This document shows positions 44,924 to 51,829 of a DNA stretch of 64,000 bases, in pieces. The stretch lies in the NCBI RefSeq assembly GCF_900142445.1, contig NZ_FRAV01000007.1, positions 62,001 to 126,000 of the forward strand, given 5' to 3'. Below the pieces are notes generated by a model. The model was given only the letters and a program-made list of their open reading frames with translations, did not search any database and was not told the origin of the DNA. The position numbers were made by a program, and so were the translations under genes. Origin of the DNA: Chryseobacterium polytrichastri (GTDB taxonomy: Bacteria > Bacteroidota > Bacteroidia > Flavobacteriales > Weeksellaceae). How positions within the stretch are numbered: the first letter of the stretch is position 1; the number at the start of each line of letters is the position of its first letter.

Positions 44924-46954
44924 TTAATTATAGTTAACTCCTGTAAATGTTATTGGTAAACTATTGTATACCACATCTCCAGGGATATTTTCAAGACCCA
45001 TATATAAGATATTTGACAGAGGATCTTTTACGACTGTAGGAATGCTCAAAGTGAGAGTGATTTTCTCTAAATTCACATTCTCATATTCTACAGTCTCAAC
45101 ACTTTTAGCCTTAATAAATTTAGAATGATCATTAAAAGTTGAGCTTGTTATAGACTTCAGATGTGTATATTCACCATAAGTAAACGAGACAGATTTCAAA
45201 CTGTTAAATGCTGTATCTGTATTTCTAAAGTCATCTTCTTGAGAATATGTTAAAAAGTGCGAAATGTTATTTGAGCTATCATTAATCATAAATTTTTCAA
45301 GTTCAAAATTGTCAAACTTATAATTATTTGCTAGCTGAATCAAAAAGCCAATATTGGGATTAGTTGTCGAGCTATCATAATCTGTAAGATTATAAGGAGC
45401 ATTATACTTCCCTCTATTTATTAGAGAAACAAATGATTCTTTAAAATCTTTATCTAGGGAGTAAATAACCTGCTCTTTGTAAACAAAGAATGTTACATGT
45501 CTTTTATCGTAGGCTATCCCAATAGTAGATGTATAAGCTTCTCCATTTATTGGATCGAATATAATAGGGCAGTTAATGGAAGAATATGTATTAACAGCAA
45601 AGCTACCTTGCTCCACATCATTACCAAATATATTAATTGATGCTAGTGAAAATAAATTATCCCAAGCTATAGGTAGATCTTCATTTACATTATTTCTATT
45701 AGAAGATTTTTTTAATAATATATAATTGGAAGCAATCATATTATTATATTTCCAATTATTTAATTTAATCGCCTGACTAGAATTTAAATTAATATTTGCA
45801 CTATTAAAATCATTACTTATAATGTGATATTTTCTCTTTGTTTTATCATCTGTTGTCGAAATATTCTGTGTATAAGAGTATAGTAATGATTGATTGCCTA
45901 TTTCAGTCGTTTCTATAGGAAGAGATAACCAAAAATTTTCTCTAGAAGAATTATATGTTTTATTAATAATTCTTAATATTGGCCAAACTGAATAATAGTT
46001 TAGATCCTCATACACAATTTTATTACTAGAATCATAAAACCCTAGTTTCAAAACGTCAGATTCTTTAAAAAAATGATTGTAAGAAAATCCTTTATTATCT
46101 CTAATATCAATATAAATGACGTTTTTATTATAAAATTTTTCTAAAAAATTTTCATTAACTCCTTTTATACTGACTTTTTGATTTTTACAGGTTCCATAAA
46201 ATGCTGCTAAATCTAAATAAGCCAATATTTCTTCCCTCCTATCTCTATCTTGAAAACGTAATTTCAGTTTATTTTCCTCACTATCAGCAGACTGAACAAC
46301 CAATTTGGAAACTTCAAGAGTGTGATTCTTTTTTCTTAATATATTAATTTTTGGATCATATCCAATTTTGTCCATTACAACCTCTACTCCAGCTAGAGCA
46401 TTTTGTCCCTGAAATTTTCCTATTTGATCTCCTCCTTCAACAATTAAAGGATTAAAATCATCTGTATTATCAAAAATAATACTTTCTATATAGCTATTTA
46501 CATTAGAACTATATTGCACTCCTAAACAACTCGAAGAAGCTTTTACGTTTGGTGTACCAACTGCATCATTAATTTTATCTTGTATTTTCTTAATATCTTT
46601 TAATATATTAGAACTTGACCAAGAAGAATCAGAGACTTTAATAAAATTATTACTGTCTATTAAAGAACTCTTTTTAATGCCCCGATAAATAAATAATTTA
46701 ATCGGAAAACCTGCCGTGTAAGAATTAATTGGAATTAAAGCCGCATTTAATAGTTCACTATTATTTTCATCATTAATAAAAATGATAATTCCTTTAGTTA
46801 TAGCAATTACAGGAGCATCTGAACTTACAGAAAATTTATTCTCTAAATTATAAATGTCAGTATTTGAAGAACTAGGCAAAGGACCAAAAGCAAAATCAGA
46901 GTTTTGGGTTGCAATAATAGCATCTGGATCTGTGAAAAAGAATACTTTTGCCAT
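44924..46954 (-). CDS. Protein of unknown function, first gene of the giant operon (676 aa)
   Basis: Not recognised. It starts MAKVFFFTDPDAIIATQNSD without a signal peptide and looks beta-rich and asparagine/serine-rich. It is visibly more AT-rich than the 2181-aa gene. It is the promoter-proximal gene; its start codon lies 116 bp downstream of the (TA)n tract and about 300 bp from the nearer duplicated promoter module. Confidence 0.55.
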   Translation of the reverse strand: MAKVFFFTDPDAIIATQNSDFAFGPLPSSSNTDIYNLENKFSVSSDAPVIAITKGIIIFINDENNSELLNAALIPINSYTAGFPIKLFIYRGIKKSSLIDSNNFIKVSDSSWSSSNILKDIKKIQDKINDAVGTPNVKASSSCLGVQYSSNVNSYIESIIFDNTDDFNPLIVEGGDQIGKFQGQNALAGVEVVMDKIGYDPKINILRKKNHTLEVSKLVVQSADSEENKLKLRFQDRDRREEILAYLDLAAFYGTCKNQKVSIKGVNENFLEKFYNKNVIYIDIRDNKGFSYNHFFKESDVLKLGFYDSSNKIVYEDLNYYSVWPILRIINKTYNSSRENFWLSLPIETTEIGNQSLLYSYTQNISTTDDKTKRKYHIISNDFNSANINLNSSQAIKLNNWKYNNMIASNYILLKKSSNRNNVNEDLPIAWDNLFSLASINIFGNDVEQGSFAVNTYSSINCPIIFDPINGEAYTSTIGIAYDKRHVTFFVYKEQVIYSLDKDFKESFVSLINRGKYNAPYNLTDYDSSTTNPNIGFLIQLANNYKFDNFELEKFMINDSSNNISHFLTYSQEDDFRNTDTAFNSLKSVSFTYGEYTHLKSITSSTFNDHSKFIKAKSVETVEYENVNLEKITLTLSIPTVVKDPLSNILYMGLENIPGDVVYNSLPITFTGVNYN

Positions 46955-47064
46955 ATTATTATTTTGTTTATATTATAAATTTTGTTGAAATTAAAATATC
47001 TAATTTTAGATTAAAAACTGATATTATTAAATTTTTATTTTGAATAGATTAGTGATTATTACAT

Positions 47065-47107
<43 letters not shown>

Positions 47108-47255
47108 ACAATCATCTAAATATCAATTTACTTCATTGAAAAGTGAATAAAAACAAGGGAAGAGTTTTTATGATTGTGATGAATAAATTGATTTAATTTT
47201 TCTAACGCTTCACAATATTTTTGCGATTTTAATTACTTGATTCGTTAGATTGGAA

Positions 47256-47322
47256 CAAATGTATTCCGTTGTAACGCCAAAACTTGACGCATTATACATA
47301 AAGGTTAAAAAAATTAAGTGTT
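47256..47322 (-). promoter_or_regulatory. Promoter/operator-like module, copy 1 (proximal to the giant operon)
   Basis: On the minus strand: -7 box TACATTTG (47263-47256), preceded by GGCGTTAC, the imperfect dyad GCGTCAAGTTTTGGCGT, TATAA and an AACACTTAATTTTTTT tract. Aligned without gaps to 47394-47460. The first 35 bp next to the -7 box match 29 of 35. Confidence 0.6.
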
Positions 47323-47342
47323 CTCATGAAGTAAATGTTTTT

Positions 47343-47360
47343 TATATTAGCGCTAATATA
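47343..47360. promoter_or_regulatory. 18-bp perfect palindrome
   Basis: TATATTAGCGCTAATATA, perfect dyad centred between 47351 and 47352, lying between the two promoter-like modules. Likely a regulator binding site. Confidence 0.6.
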
Positions 47361-47393
47361 TTTTCCCTTGTAATTATTCGCTTATTTCTAAAG

Positions 47394-47460
47394 CAAAACT
47401 ATTCCCTGTTAACGTCAAAACTTGACGTGTTATAATTTATTTAGAAAAAAATTAAGTATT
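47394..47460 (-). promoter_or_regulatory. Promoter/operator-like module, copy 2 (distal)
   Basis: Minus-strand -7 box TAGTTTTG (47401-47394), preceded by the perfect dyad ACGTCAAGTTTTGACGT (7-bp arms), TATAA and AATACTTAATTTTTTT. It is offset by exactly 138 bp from copy 1 at both ends. Confidence 0.6.
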
Positions 47461-47526
47461 TTATAATATTGTATTGATAATTTACACAAACACAATGAAA
47501 ATACTTATTTAAACATCATAAAACCA

Positions 47527-47583
47527 AATAGTTAACTATTAAATGCAAATTATTTTTCAAAAAGTCTATAATTTTAGTAGACT
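47527..47583. promoter_or_regulatory. Two dyads upstream of the met leader promoter
   Basis: The perfect 14-bp palindrome AATAGTTAACTATT (47527-47540), and AGTCTA / TAGACT arms (47563-47568 and 47578-47583) nine bases apart, 18 bp before the -7 box. They may bind a regulator in addition to the attenuator. Confidence 0.45.
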
Positions 47584-47600
47584 AATAAAAATATATGTTT

Positions 47601-47608
47601 TATATTTG
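47601..47608 (+). promoter_or_regulatory. -7 box of the met leader/eamA-metNIQ transcript
   Basis: TATATTTG fits TAnnTTTG, 25 bp before the leader ATG, which predicts a 5' UTR of about 20 nt. No clear TTG at -33. Confidence 0.55.
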
Positions 47609-47633
47609 CAACATATTAAGAACAAAAAATAAA

Positions 47634-47735
47634 ATGAAGACAGAATTACAATATAATTCTTTACAGAAACATAGCATCAATACCATGATGATGGATTGTT
47701 GTATGCCTATGCTTTATCTAAATTCCTGTGGTTGA
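47634..47735 (+). CDS. Met/Cys-rich leader peptide (33 aa)
   Basis: ATG 47634 to TGA 47733-47735. Residues 18-26 are MMMDCCMPM, so five of nine codons are Met and two are Cys; another Cys is at 32. It lies just before an intrinsic terminator and the methionine transporter genes. The antiterminator 5' arm (47727-47739) overlaps its last codons and stop, as required for ribosome-mediated attenuation. Lack of Met-tRNA would stall ribosomes at 47685-47711, leaving that arm free. The peptide itself probably has no function. Confidence 0.8.
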   Translation: MKTELQYNSLQKHSINTMMMDCCMPMLYLNSCG

Positions 47736-47795
47736 CCTTACTTTTATATGACATATTTTTAAAGGCCTTACCACGTTGTAGGGCCTTTTTTATTT
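47727..47795 (+). promoter_or_regulatory. Transcription attenuator with competing hairpins
   Basis: Terminator: 11-bp stem AAAGGCCTTAC (47761-47771) / GTAGGGCCTTT (47778-47788), loop CACGTT, then a T-rich tail. Antiterminator: TGTGGT and G-CCTT (47727-47739) can pair with AAGG-C and ACCACG (47762-47775), with a mismatch and a small internal loop, and so would sequester the whole left arm of the terminator. The two structures exclude each other. Confidence 0.75.
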
Positions 47796-47826
47796 CTAAA
47801 AACAACATAAAAAAACATAACTCACA

Positions 47827-48825
47827 ATGACTCACTCAAAAAATAACTGGTTAGTCCCCGTCGCATTTGCCAATATTTATGTAATCTGGGGAATTACATT
47901 TTTAGCCATCTCTTTCGGATTAAAAGGCTTTCCTCCTTTTATCCTTTCGGGTTTTAGATTTTTAGCTGCTGGGATATTAATGATTGGCTATCTTACTGCA
48001 AAAGGAGAAAAAGCCAATTCATTGGTTAATTGGAAAAAAAATGGAATCACAGGAATTCTTATTCTTACCGGAGGAACCGGGCTGGTAGCTTGGGGAGAAC
48101 AGTATGTCTCTGCTTCGGAAGCTGCAATTACAATTGCCACAGGACCATTTTGGTTTATTGCCATCGACAAGAAAAACTGGAAATACTATTTCTCTGATAA
48201 ATTTATTCCTATAGGTTTAGCGATAGGTTTTATCGGATTGATTTTATTTCTGAAAGGAAGTGTAAATTCTAACGCCCATCATCCGGCAATAAGCGATTCC
48301 ATTCGGGTCACCGCATTTATTGTTTTAGCCATAAGTTCAATAGCATGGGTACTGGGTTCTTTATATTCTAAGAAAAATCCTGCCAGCCATTCTACTTTTA
48401 TGAATATTGCGCAACAGCTCATTATTGCAGGGATTGCTTCTTTTATCATCGCCTTTTTCAGAAAAGAATGGAACCAGTTCTCAATCAGTGAAATTCCACT
48501 CTCAGCATGGCTGGGTGTAACATTCCTGATCTTCTTCGGTTCTATTGTGGCCTATCTTTCGTATATTTGGCTTTTATCTGTAAAACCGGCCGCTTTAGTA
48601 AGTACGCACACGTATATAAATCCCATCGTGACCGTAATTGCTGGCTGGATTATTGCTAATCAAACGATCAACGGAAATCAGCTGTATGGTCTTTCAGTAA
48701 TATTAATTGGAGTTCTCCTCACCAATATTACCAAATACTTCAAACTTTCCAAAAGGTCAAAAGTAAAAATAAGAAGGGTAATGAGGCATGTAAAGAAAAA
48801 CAACAGACCTTATCAACCCGTATAA
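47827..48825 (+). CDS. EamA/DMT family transporter
   Basis: 332 residues with ten membrane segments in two EamA repeats (ANIYVIWGITFLAISFGLKG at the start; SSIAWVLGSLYSKKNPA in the second half) and a basic C-terminal tail. YedA/RhaT-like members export amino acids or other small metabolites. It is the first gene behind the Met attenuator and is followed by metN after 25 bp. It could export methionine, cysteine or a related compound, although an exporter under starvation control would be odd; an importer role is also possible. Confidence 0.85.
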   Translation: MTHSKNNWLVPVAFANIYVIWGITFLAISFGLKGFPPFILSGFRFLAAGILMIGYLTAKGEKANSLVNWKKNGITGILILTGGTGLVAWGEQYVSASEAAITIATGPFWFIAIDKKNWKYYFSDKFIPIGLAIGFIGLILFLKGSVNSNAHHPAISDSIRVTAFIVLAISSIAWVLGSLYSKKNPASHSTFMNIAQQLIIAGIASFIIAFFRKEWNQFSISEIPLSAWLGVTFLIFFGSIVAYLSYIWLLSVKPAALVSTHTYINPIVTVIAGWIIANQTINGNQLYGLSVILIGVLLTNITKYFKLSKRSKVKIRRVMRHVKKNNRPYQPV

Positions 48826-48850
48826 AGTGTAAGTAAGTAGCTTAAATATA

Positions 48851-49879
48851 ATGATAGAAATTAAGAACATTTCAAAAACATTTCACCAAAAAAAACAGTC
48901 GTTTAAAGCACTGGATGATGTGAGCCTGACTCTTGAACAAGGAGATATTGTAGGAATTATAGGCTTTTCAGGTGCCGGAAAAAGTACTTTGATACGTACT
49001 GTAAATTTATTGGAAAGACCCGATCAGGGACAGATTATCATCAACGGAAAAGATTTCACCCAACTAAAACCTAAGCAGCTTGCTCATGAACGCAAAAAAA
49101 TAGGGATGATCTTTCAGCATTTTAATCTGCTTTCTTCAAGAACTGTTTTTGAAAATGTAGCGCTTCCTTTAGAATTAGATAACAATAACAAATCGGATAT
49201 CCAGAAAAAAGTTAATGAGCTGCTGAAGATCGTAGGATTGGAAGACAAAGCCAATGACTATCCTAAAAGTCTTTCTGGTGGGCAGAAGCAAAGGGTTGCT
49301 ATTGCAAGAGCTTTGGCTAATGATCCTTATCTCCTACTTTGTGACGAAGCCACAAGTGCATTAGATCCGGCGACCACTCAATCTATTTTACAATTGTTGA
49401 GAGATATTAATCTAAGGTTGGGAATTACCATTTTACTGATTACCCACGAAATGGAAGTTATCAAATCAATCTGTAACCACGTTGCCGTGATAGACAAAGG
49501 TAAACTTTTAGCGAAAGGAACTTTAAGTGAGATCATCTCTAATAAAGAAAATCCGATCATCAAACAATTTTTAAACTCAGGTGTTATGACTATACCACAA
49601 GAATTAAATAAAAAACTACAAAAAGAACCACAAGCGGGATTATTTCCACTTGTTGAAATAGAAATTGACGAACATATATCTGTGGAAAAATTACTCTCCG
49701 TTATTTATGATCAATATAAAATTCCATACAAACTTCTGAAAGCAGATGTAGAATATCTTGGAGATTCCAACTTCGGGAAATTATTGCTGCAGCTTCAAGG
49801 GGAAGAGGAAGAAAACCAAAAAGCAATCTATTATTTCAATCAAAATAAAATTCAAAATACAGTAAAAGGTTATGCTTAG
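48851..49879 (+). CDS. metN: Methionine ABC transporter ATP-binding protein
   Basis: 342 residues: Walker A GFSGAGKST (38-46), signature LSGGQKQR (141-148), Walker B LLLCDE (161-166), and a C-terminal NIL domain of about 75 residues (IEIDEHISVEKLLSVIYDQY...) that in MetN binds methionine and inhibits transport. Overlaps metI by 8 bp. The MetNIQ context behind a Met-codon leader makes the substrate assignment firm. Confidence 0.95.
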   Translation: MIEIKNISKTFHQKKQSFKALDDVSLTLEQGDIVGIIGFSGAGKSTLIRTVNLLERPDQGQIIINGKDFTQLKPKQLAHERKKIGMIFQHFNLLSSRTVFENVALPLELDNNNKSDIQKKVNELLKIVGLEDKANDYPKSLSGGQKQRVAIARALANDPYLLLCDEATSALDPATTQSILQLLRDINLRLGITILLITHEMEVIKSICNHVAVIDKGKLLAKGTLSEIISNKENPIIKQFLNSGVMTIPQELNKKLQKEPQAGLFPLVEIEIDEHISVEKLLSVIYDQYKIPYKLLKADVEYLGDSNFGKLLLQLQGEEEENQKAIYYFNQNKIQNTVKGYA

Positions 49880-50528
49880 TGATACGGTAATTTCGCTTTT
49901 GTCGAAAGGAGTTTGGGAAACAGTTTATATGACTTTTGTTTCAGGGTTTTTCGGATTCGTGTTGGGACTTCCTGTTGGAATTCTTTTATTTATGACCAGA
50001 AAAGATCAGTTGCTGGAAAATGTATATTATAACAGAATACTCTCTATTTTGGTTAATATTTTCCGTTCTATCCCTTTCATTATTTTGATTGTCTGGATGA
50101 TCCCTTTTACAAGAACTTTGGTGGGAACATCTATTGGAGTCAATGCAGCATTAGTTCCGTTAAGTATCGGCGCTGCACCATTTATTGCAAGATTGGTAGA
50201 AAACAGTTTGCTTGAAGTTCCGGCTGGGTTAATTGAAACCGCAAGAGCTTTAGGTGCTACTCCATTTCAGATCATTAAAAAAGTATTGCTTCCAGAGGCA
50301 CTTCCTTCATTGGTTAATAACGCAACCATCACTTTGATCACCTTAGTAGGATATTCTGCAATGGGTGGAGCTGTTGGCGCAGGCGGATTAGGACAAATCG
50401 GATATCAATATGGTTACATAGGTTATGACGCTGTAATTATGAATCTGGTATTAGGTTTATTGGTAGCTATCGTGTTTATCATTCAGTTTTCTGGTGATAG
50501 ATTAGCTAAAATATTTGATCATCGCTAA
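49872..50528 (+). CDS. metI: Methionine ABC transporter permease
   Basis: 218 residues, five membrane segments. The EAA loop is LIETARALGATPFQIIKKVLLPEALPSLV, which docks to MetN, followed by TLITLVGYSAMGGAVGAGGLG typical of MetI. It overlaps the end of metN and is separated from metQ by 212 bp containing a repeat. Confidence 0.95.
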   Translation: MLSDTVISLLSKGVWETVYMTFVSGFFGFVLGLPVGILLFMTRKDQLLENVYYNRILSILVNIFRSIPFIILIVWMIPFTRTLVGTSIGVNAALVPLSIGAAPFIARLVENSLLEVPAGLIETARALGATPFQIIKKVLLPEALPSLVNNATITLITLVGYSAMGGAVGAGGLGQIGYQYGYIGYDAVIMNLVLGLLVAIVFIIQFSGDRLAKIFDHR

Positions 50529-50530
50529 TT

Positions 50531-50707
50531 TTGGTTAATCGCAAAGGCGCAAAAAATTGAATAATAGATGTTTTTAAGGCGCAAGGATTTTATCTTCGAT
50601 AAATTTGATTGTGCATACAAAACCTCATGTTTTACGATGAAAATCTAAGATTTTCTTGCGCCTTAAAATCCGTGCAAAGATTAGAAACCTTTGCGACTTT
50701 GCGTTTA
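50531..50707. repeat. Inverted-repeat element, copy 2, inside the met operon
   Basis: Begins TTGGTTAATCGCAAAGGCGC and ends ACCTTTGCGACTTTGCGTTT; nested arms AAGGCGCAAGGATTTTATCT and ATTTTCTTGCGCCTT. Same element as 16605-16769. Its hairpin between metI and metQ may stabilise or partly terminate the message and so set unequal metNI and metQ levels. Confidence 0.8.
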
Positions 50708-50740
50708 AAACAGATAAAATAATAAATAAAATAATTTACA

Positions 50741-51550
50741 ATGAAAAAAATAAAAATTTTAAGTTTCCTAGCAGCTGGTTTACTATTATTCACGGCTTGT
50801 AATAAAGCAAAAAAGGAAGATCCAAATCATATTAAAGTCGGTATTACAGCAGGGCCTGAACAGGAAATTGCTGAAGTAGCGAAAAAAGTAGCAAAGGAAA
50901 AATACAACCTTGACGTAGAGCTTGTTTCTTTCAATGATTACGTAGTCCCAAATGAAGCGTTGAATAATGGAGATATTGATGCCAATGCTTTCCAACATGC
51001 TCCTTATTTGGATGAACAGTCAAAACAGAGAGGATACAAACTAGCGATTATAGGAAAGACTTTTCTTTATCCTATCATAGCGTATTCAAAAAAGATTAAA
51101 AACATCAGTGAACTTAAAAACGGAAGTACGATTGTAATTCCTAATGACCCTACCAACGGCGGACGTTCATTACTTCTTTTACAGAAAAACGGATTAATAA
51201 AATTAAAAGACGGTATTGGTTTACTTCCTAAAGTAACTGATATTGTTGACAACCCAAAACAACTGAAAATTGTAGAAATTGAAGCTCCACAATTGCCAAG
51301 AGTTTTGGATGATAAGGAAGTGGTAATTGCGATTATCAATAATAATTTCGCTGCACAGGCCGGATTAGATGAAGCTAAAAACGGGATTTTTAAAGAAGAT
51401 AAAGATTCTCCTTATGTGAACCTTGTTGTGGCAAGAGAAGATAACAAAAACGATGAGAAAGTGAAAAACTTCCTTAAAGCATATCAATCTGATGAAGTGG
51501 TAAAAAAAGCTGAAGAGATCTTCAAAGGAGGCGCTGTTAAAGGTTGGTAG
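50741..51550 (+). CDS. metQ: Methionine-binding lipoprotein
   Basis: 269 residues, NlpA/MetQ family. Lipobox LLLFTAC gives Cys20 as the lipidated residue. Conserved segments: HIKVGITAGPEQEI, FNDYVVPNEALNNGDIDANAFQHAPYLDEQ, IVIPNDPTNGGRSLLLLQKNGLI. It is tethered in the periplasm and delivers methionine to MetNI. The 212-bp gap from metI contains a repeat but no clear promoter. Confidence 0.95.
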   Translation: MKKIKILSFLAAGLLLFTACNKAKKEDPNHIKVGITAGPEQEIAEVAKKVAKEKYNLDVELVSFNDYVVPNEALNNGDIDANAFQHAPYLDEQSKQRGYKLAIIGKTFLYPIIAYSKKIKNISELKNGSTIVIPNDPTNGGRSLLLLQKNGLIKLKDGIGLLPKVTDIVDNPKQLKIVEIEAPQLPRVLDDKEVVIAIINNNFAAQAGLDEAKNGIFKEDKDSPYVNLVVAREDNKNDEKVKNFLKAYQSDEVVKKAEEIFKGGAVKGW

Positions 51551-51775
51551 TAGTTTTTGCTATAAGCAATAGGCTTTAAGCAGTAAGCTATTATTCGATT
51601 GATTAAAAAATTCTATTATTTTATATCGGGACATCATTTCAGAAAAATTTACAATCTGAAATGGTGTCTTTTTATTTTGCCTTTTTTTCTTAGAAATTCT
51701 ATTAGCCAAACTCGCATTTTTCTTACTTACAATTGGTTATTAATGACCAATTATGCAAAAATTACATTTTCTCAA

Positions 51776-51806
51776 TTTGAGATAATAAAAATTTTTCTTA
51801 ATTTTG
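51776..51806 (+). promoter_or_regulatory. Promoter of the GH3 gene
   Basis: TTTG at 51776-51779, 19 bp, then TAATTTTG at 51799-51806, which is a full match to the flavobacterial -33/-7 consensus. Predicted 5' UTR is about 15-18 nt to the ATG at 51830. This also shows that an upstream ATG at 51599 cannot be the start. Confidence 0.8.
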
Positions 51807-51829
51807 TTACGAATCAAAAAAAGGTTTTT

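Noticed and set aside
23488..46954. Complete contractile injection system or prophage
   Set aside because: No sheath, tube, baseplate, ATPase, terminase, portal or integrase product among the genes; only fibre-like and wall-binding-like parts are seen.
47250..47435. 61-codon plus-strand ORF upstream of the met leader
   Set aside because: It runs through the duplicated promoter modules and the 18-bp palindrome; its apparent internal repeat is explained by the DNA duplication.
47634..47795. SAM riboswitch upstream of the met transporter
   Set aside because: No SAM-I, SAM-II or SAM-IV-like core was recognisable; the Met-codon ORF and two exclusive hairpins explain the region better.
51599..51829. 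77-residue N-terminal extension of the GH3 enzyme
   Set aside because: It contains the TTTG-N19-TAATTTTG promoter, so it is untranslated; the 51830 ATG gives a normal signal peptide.
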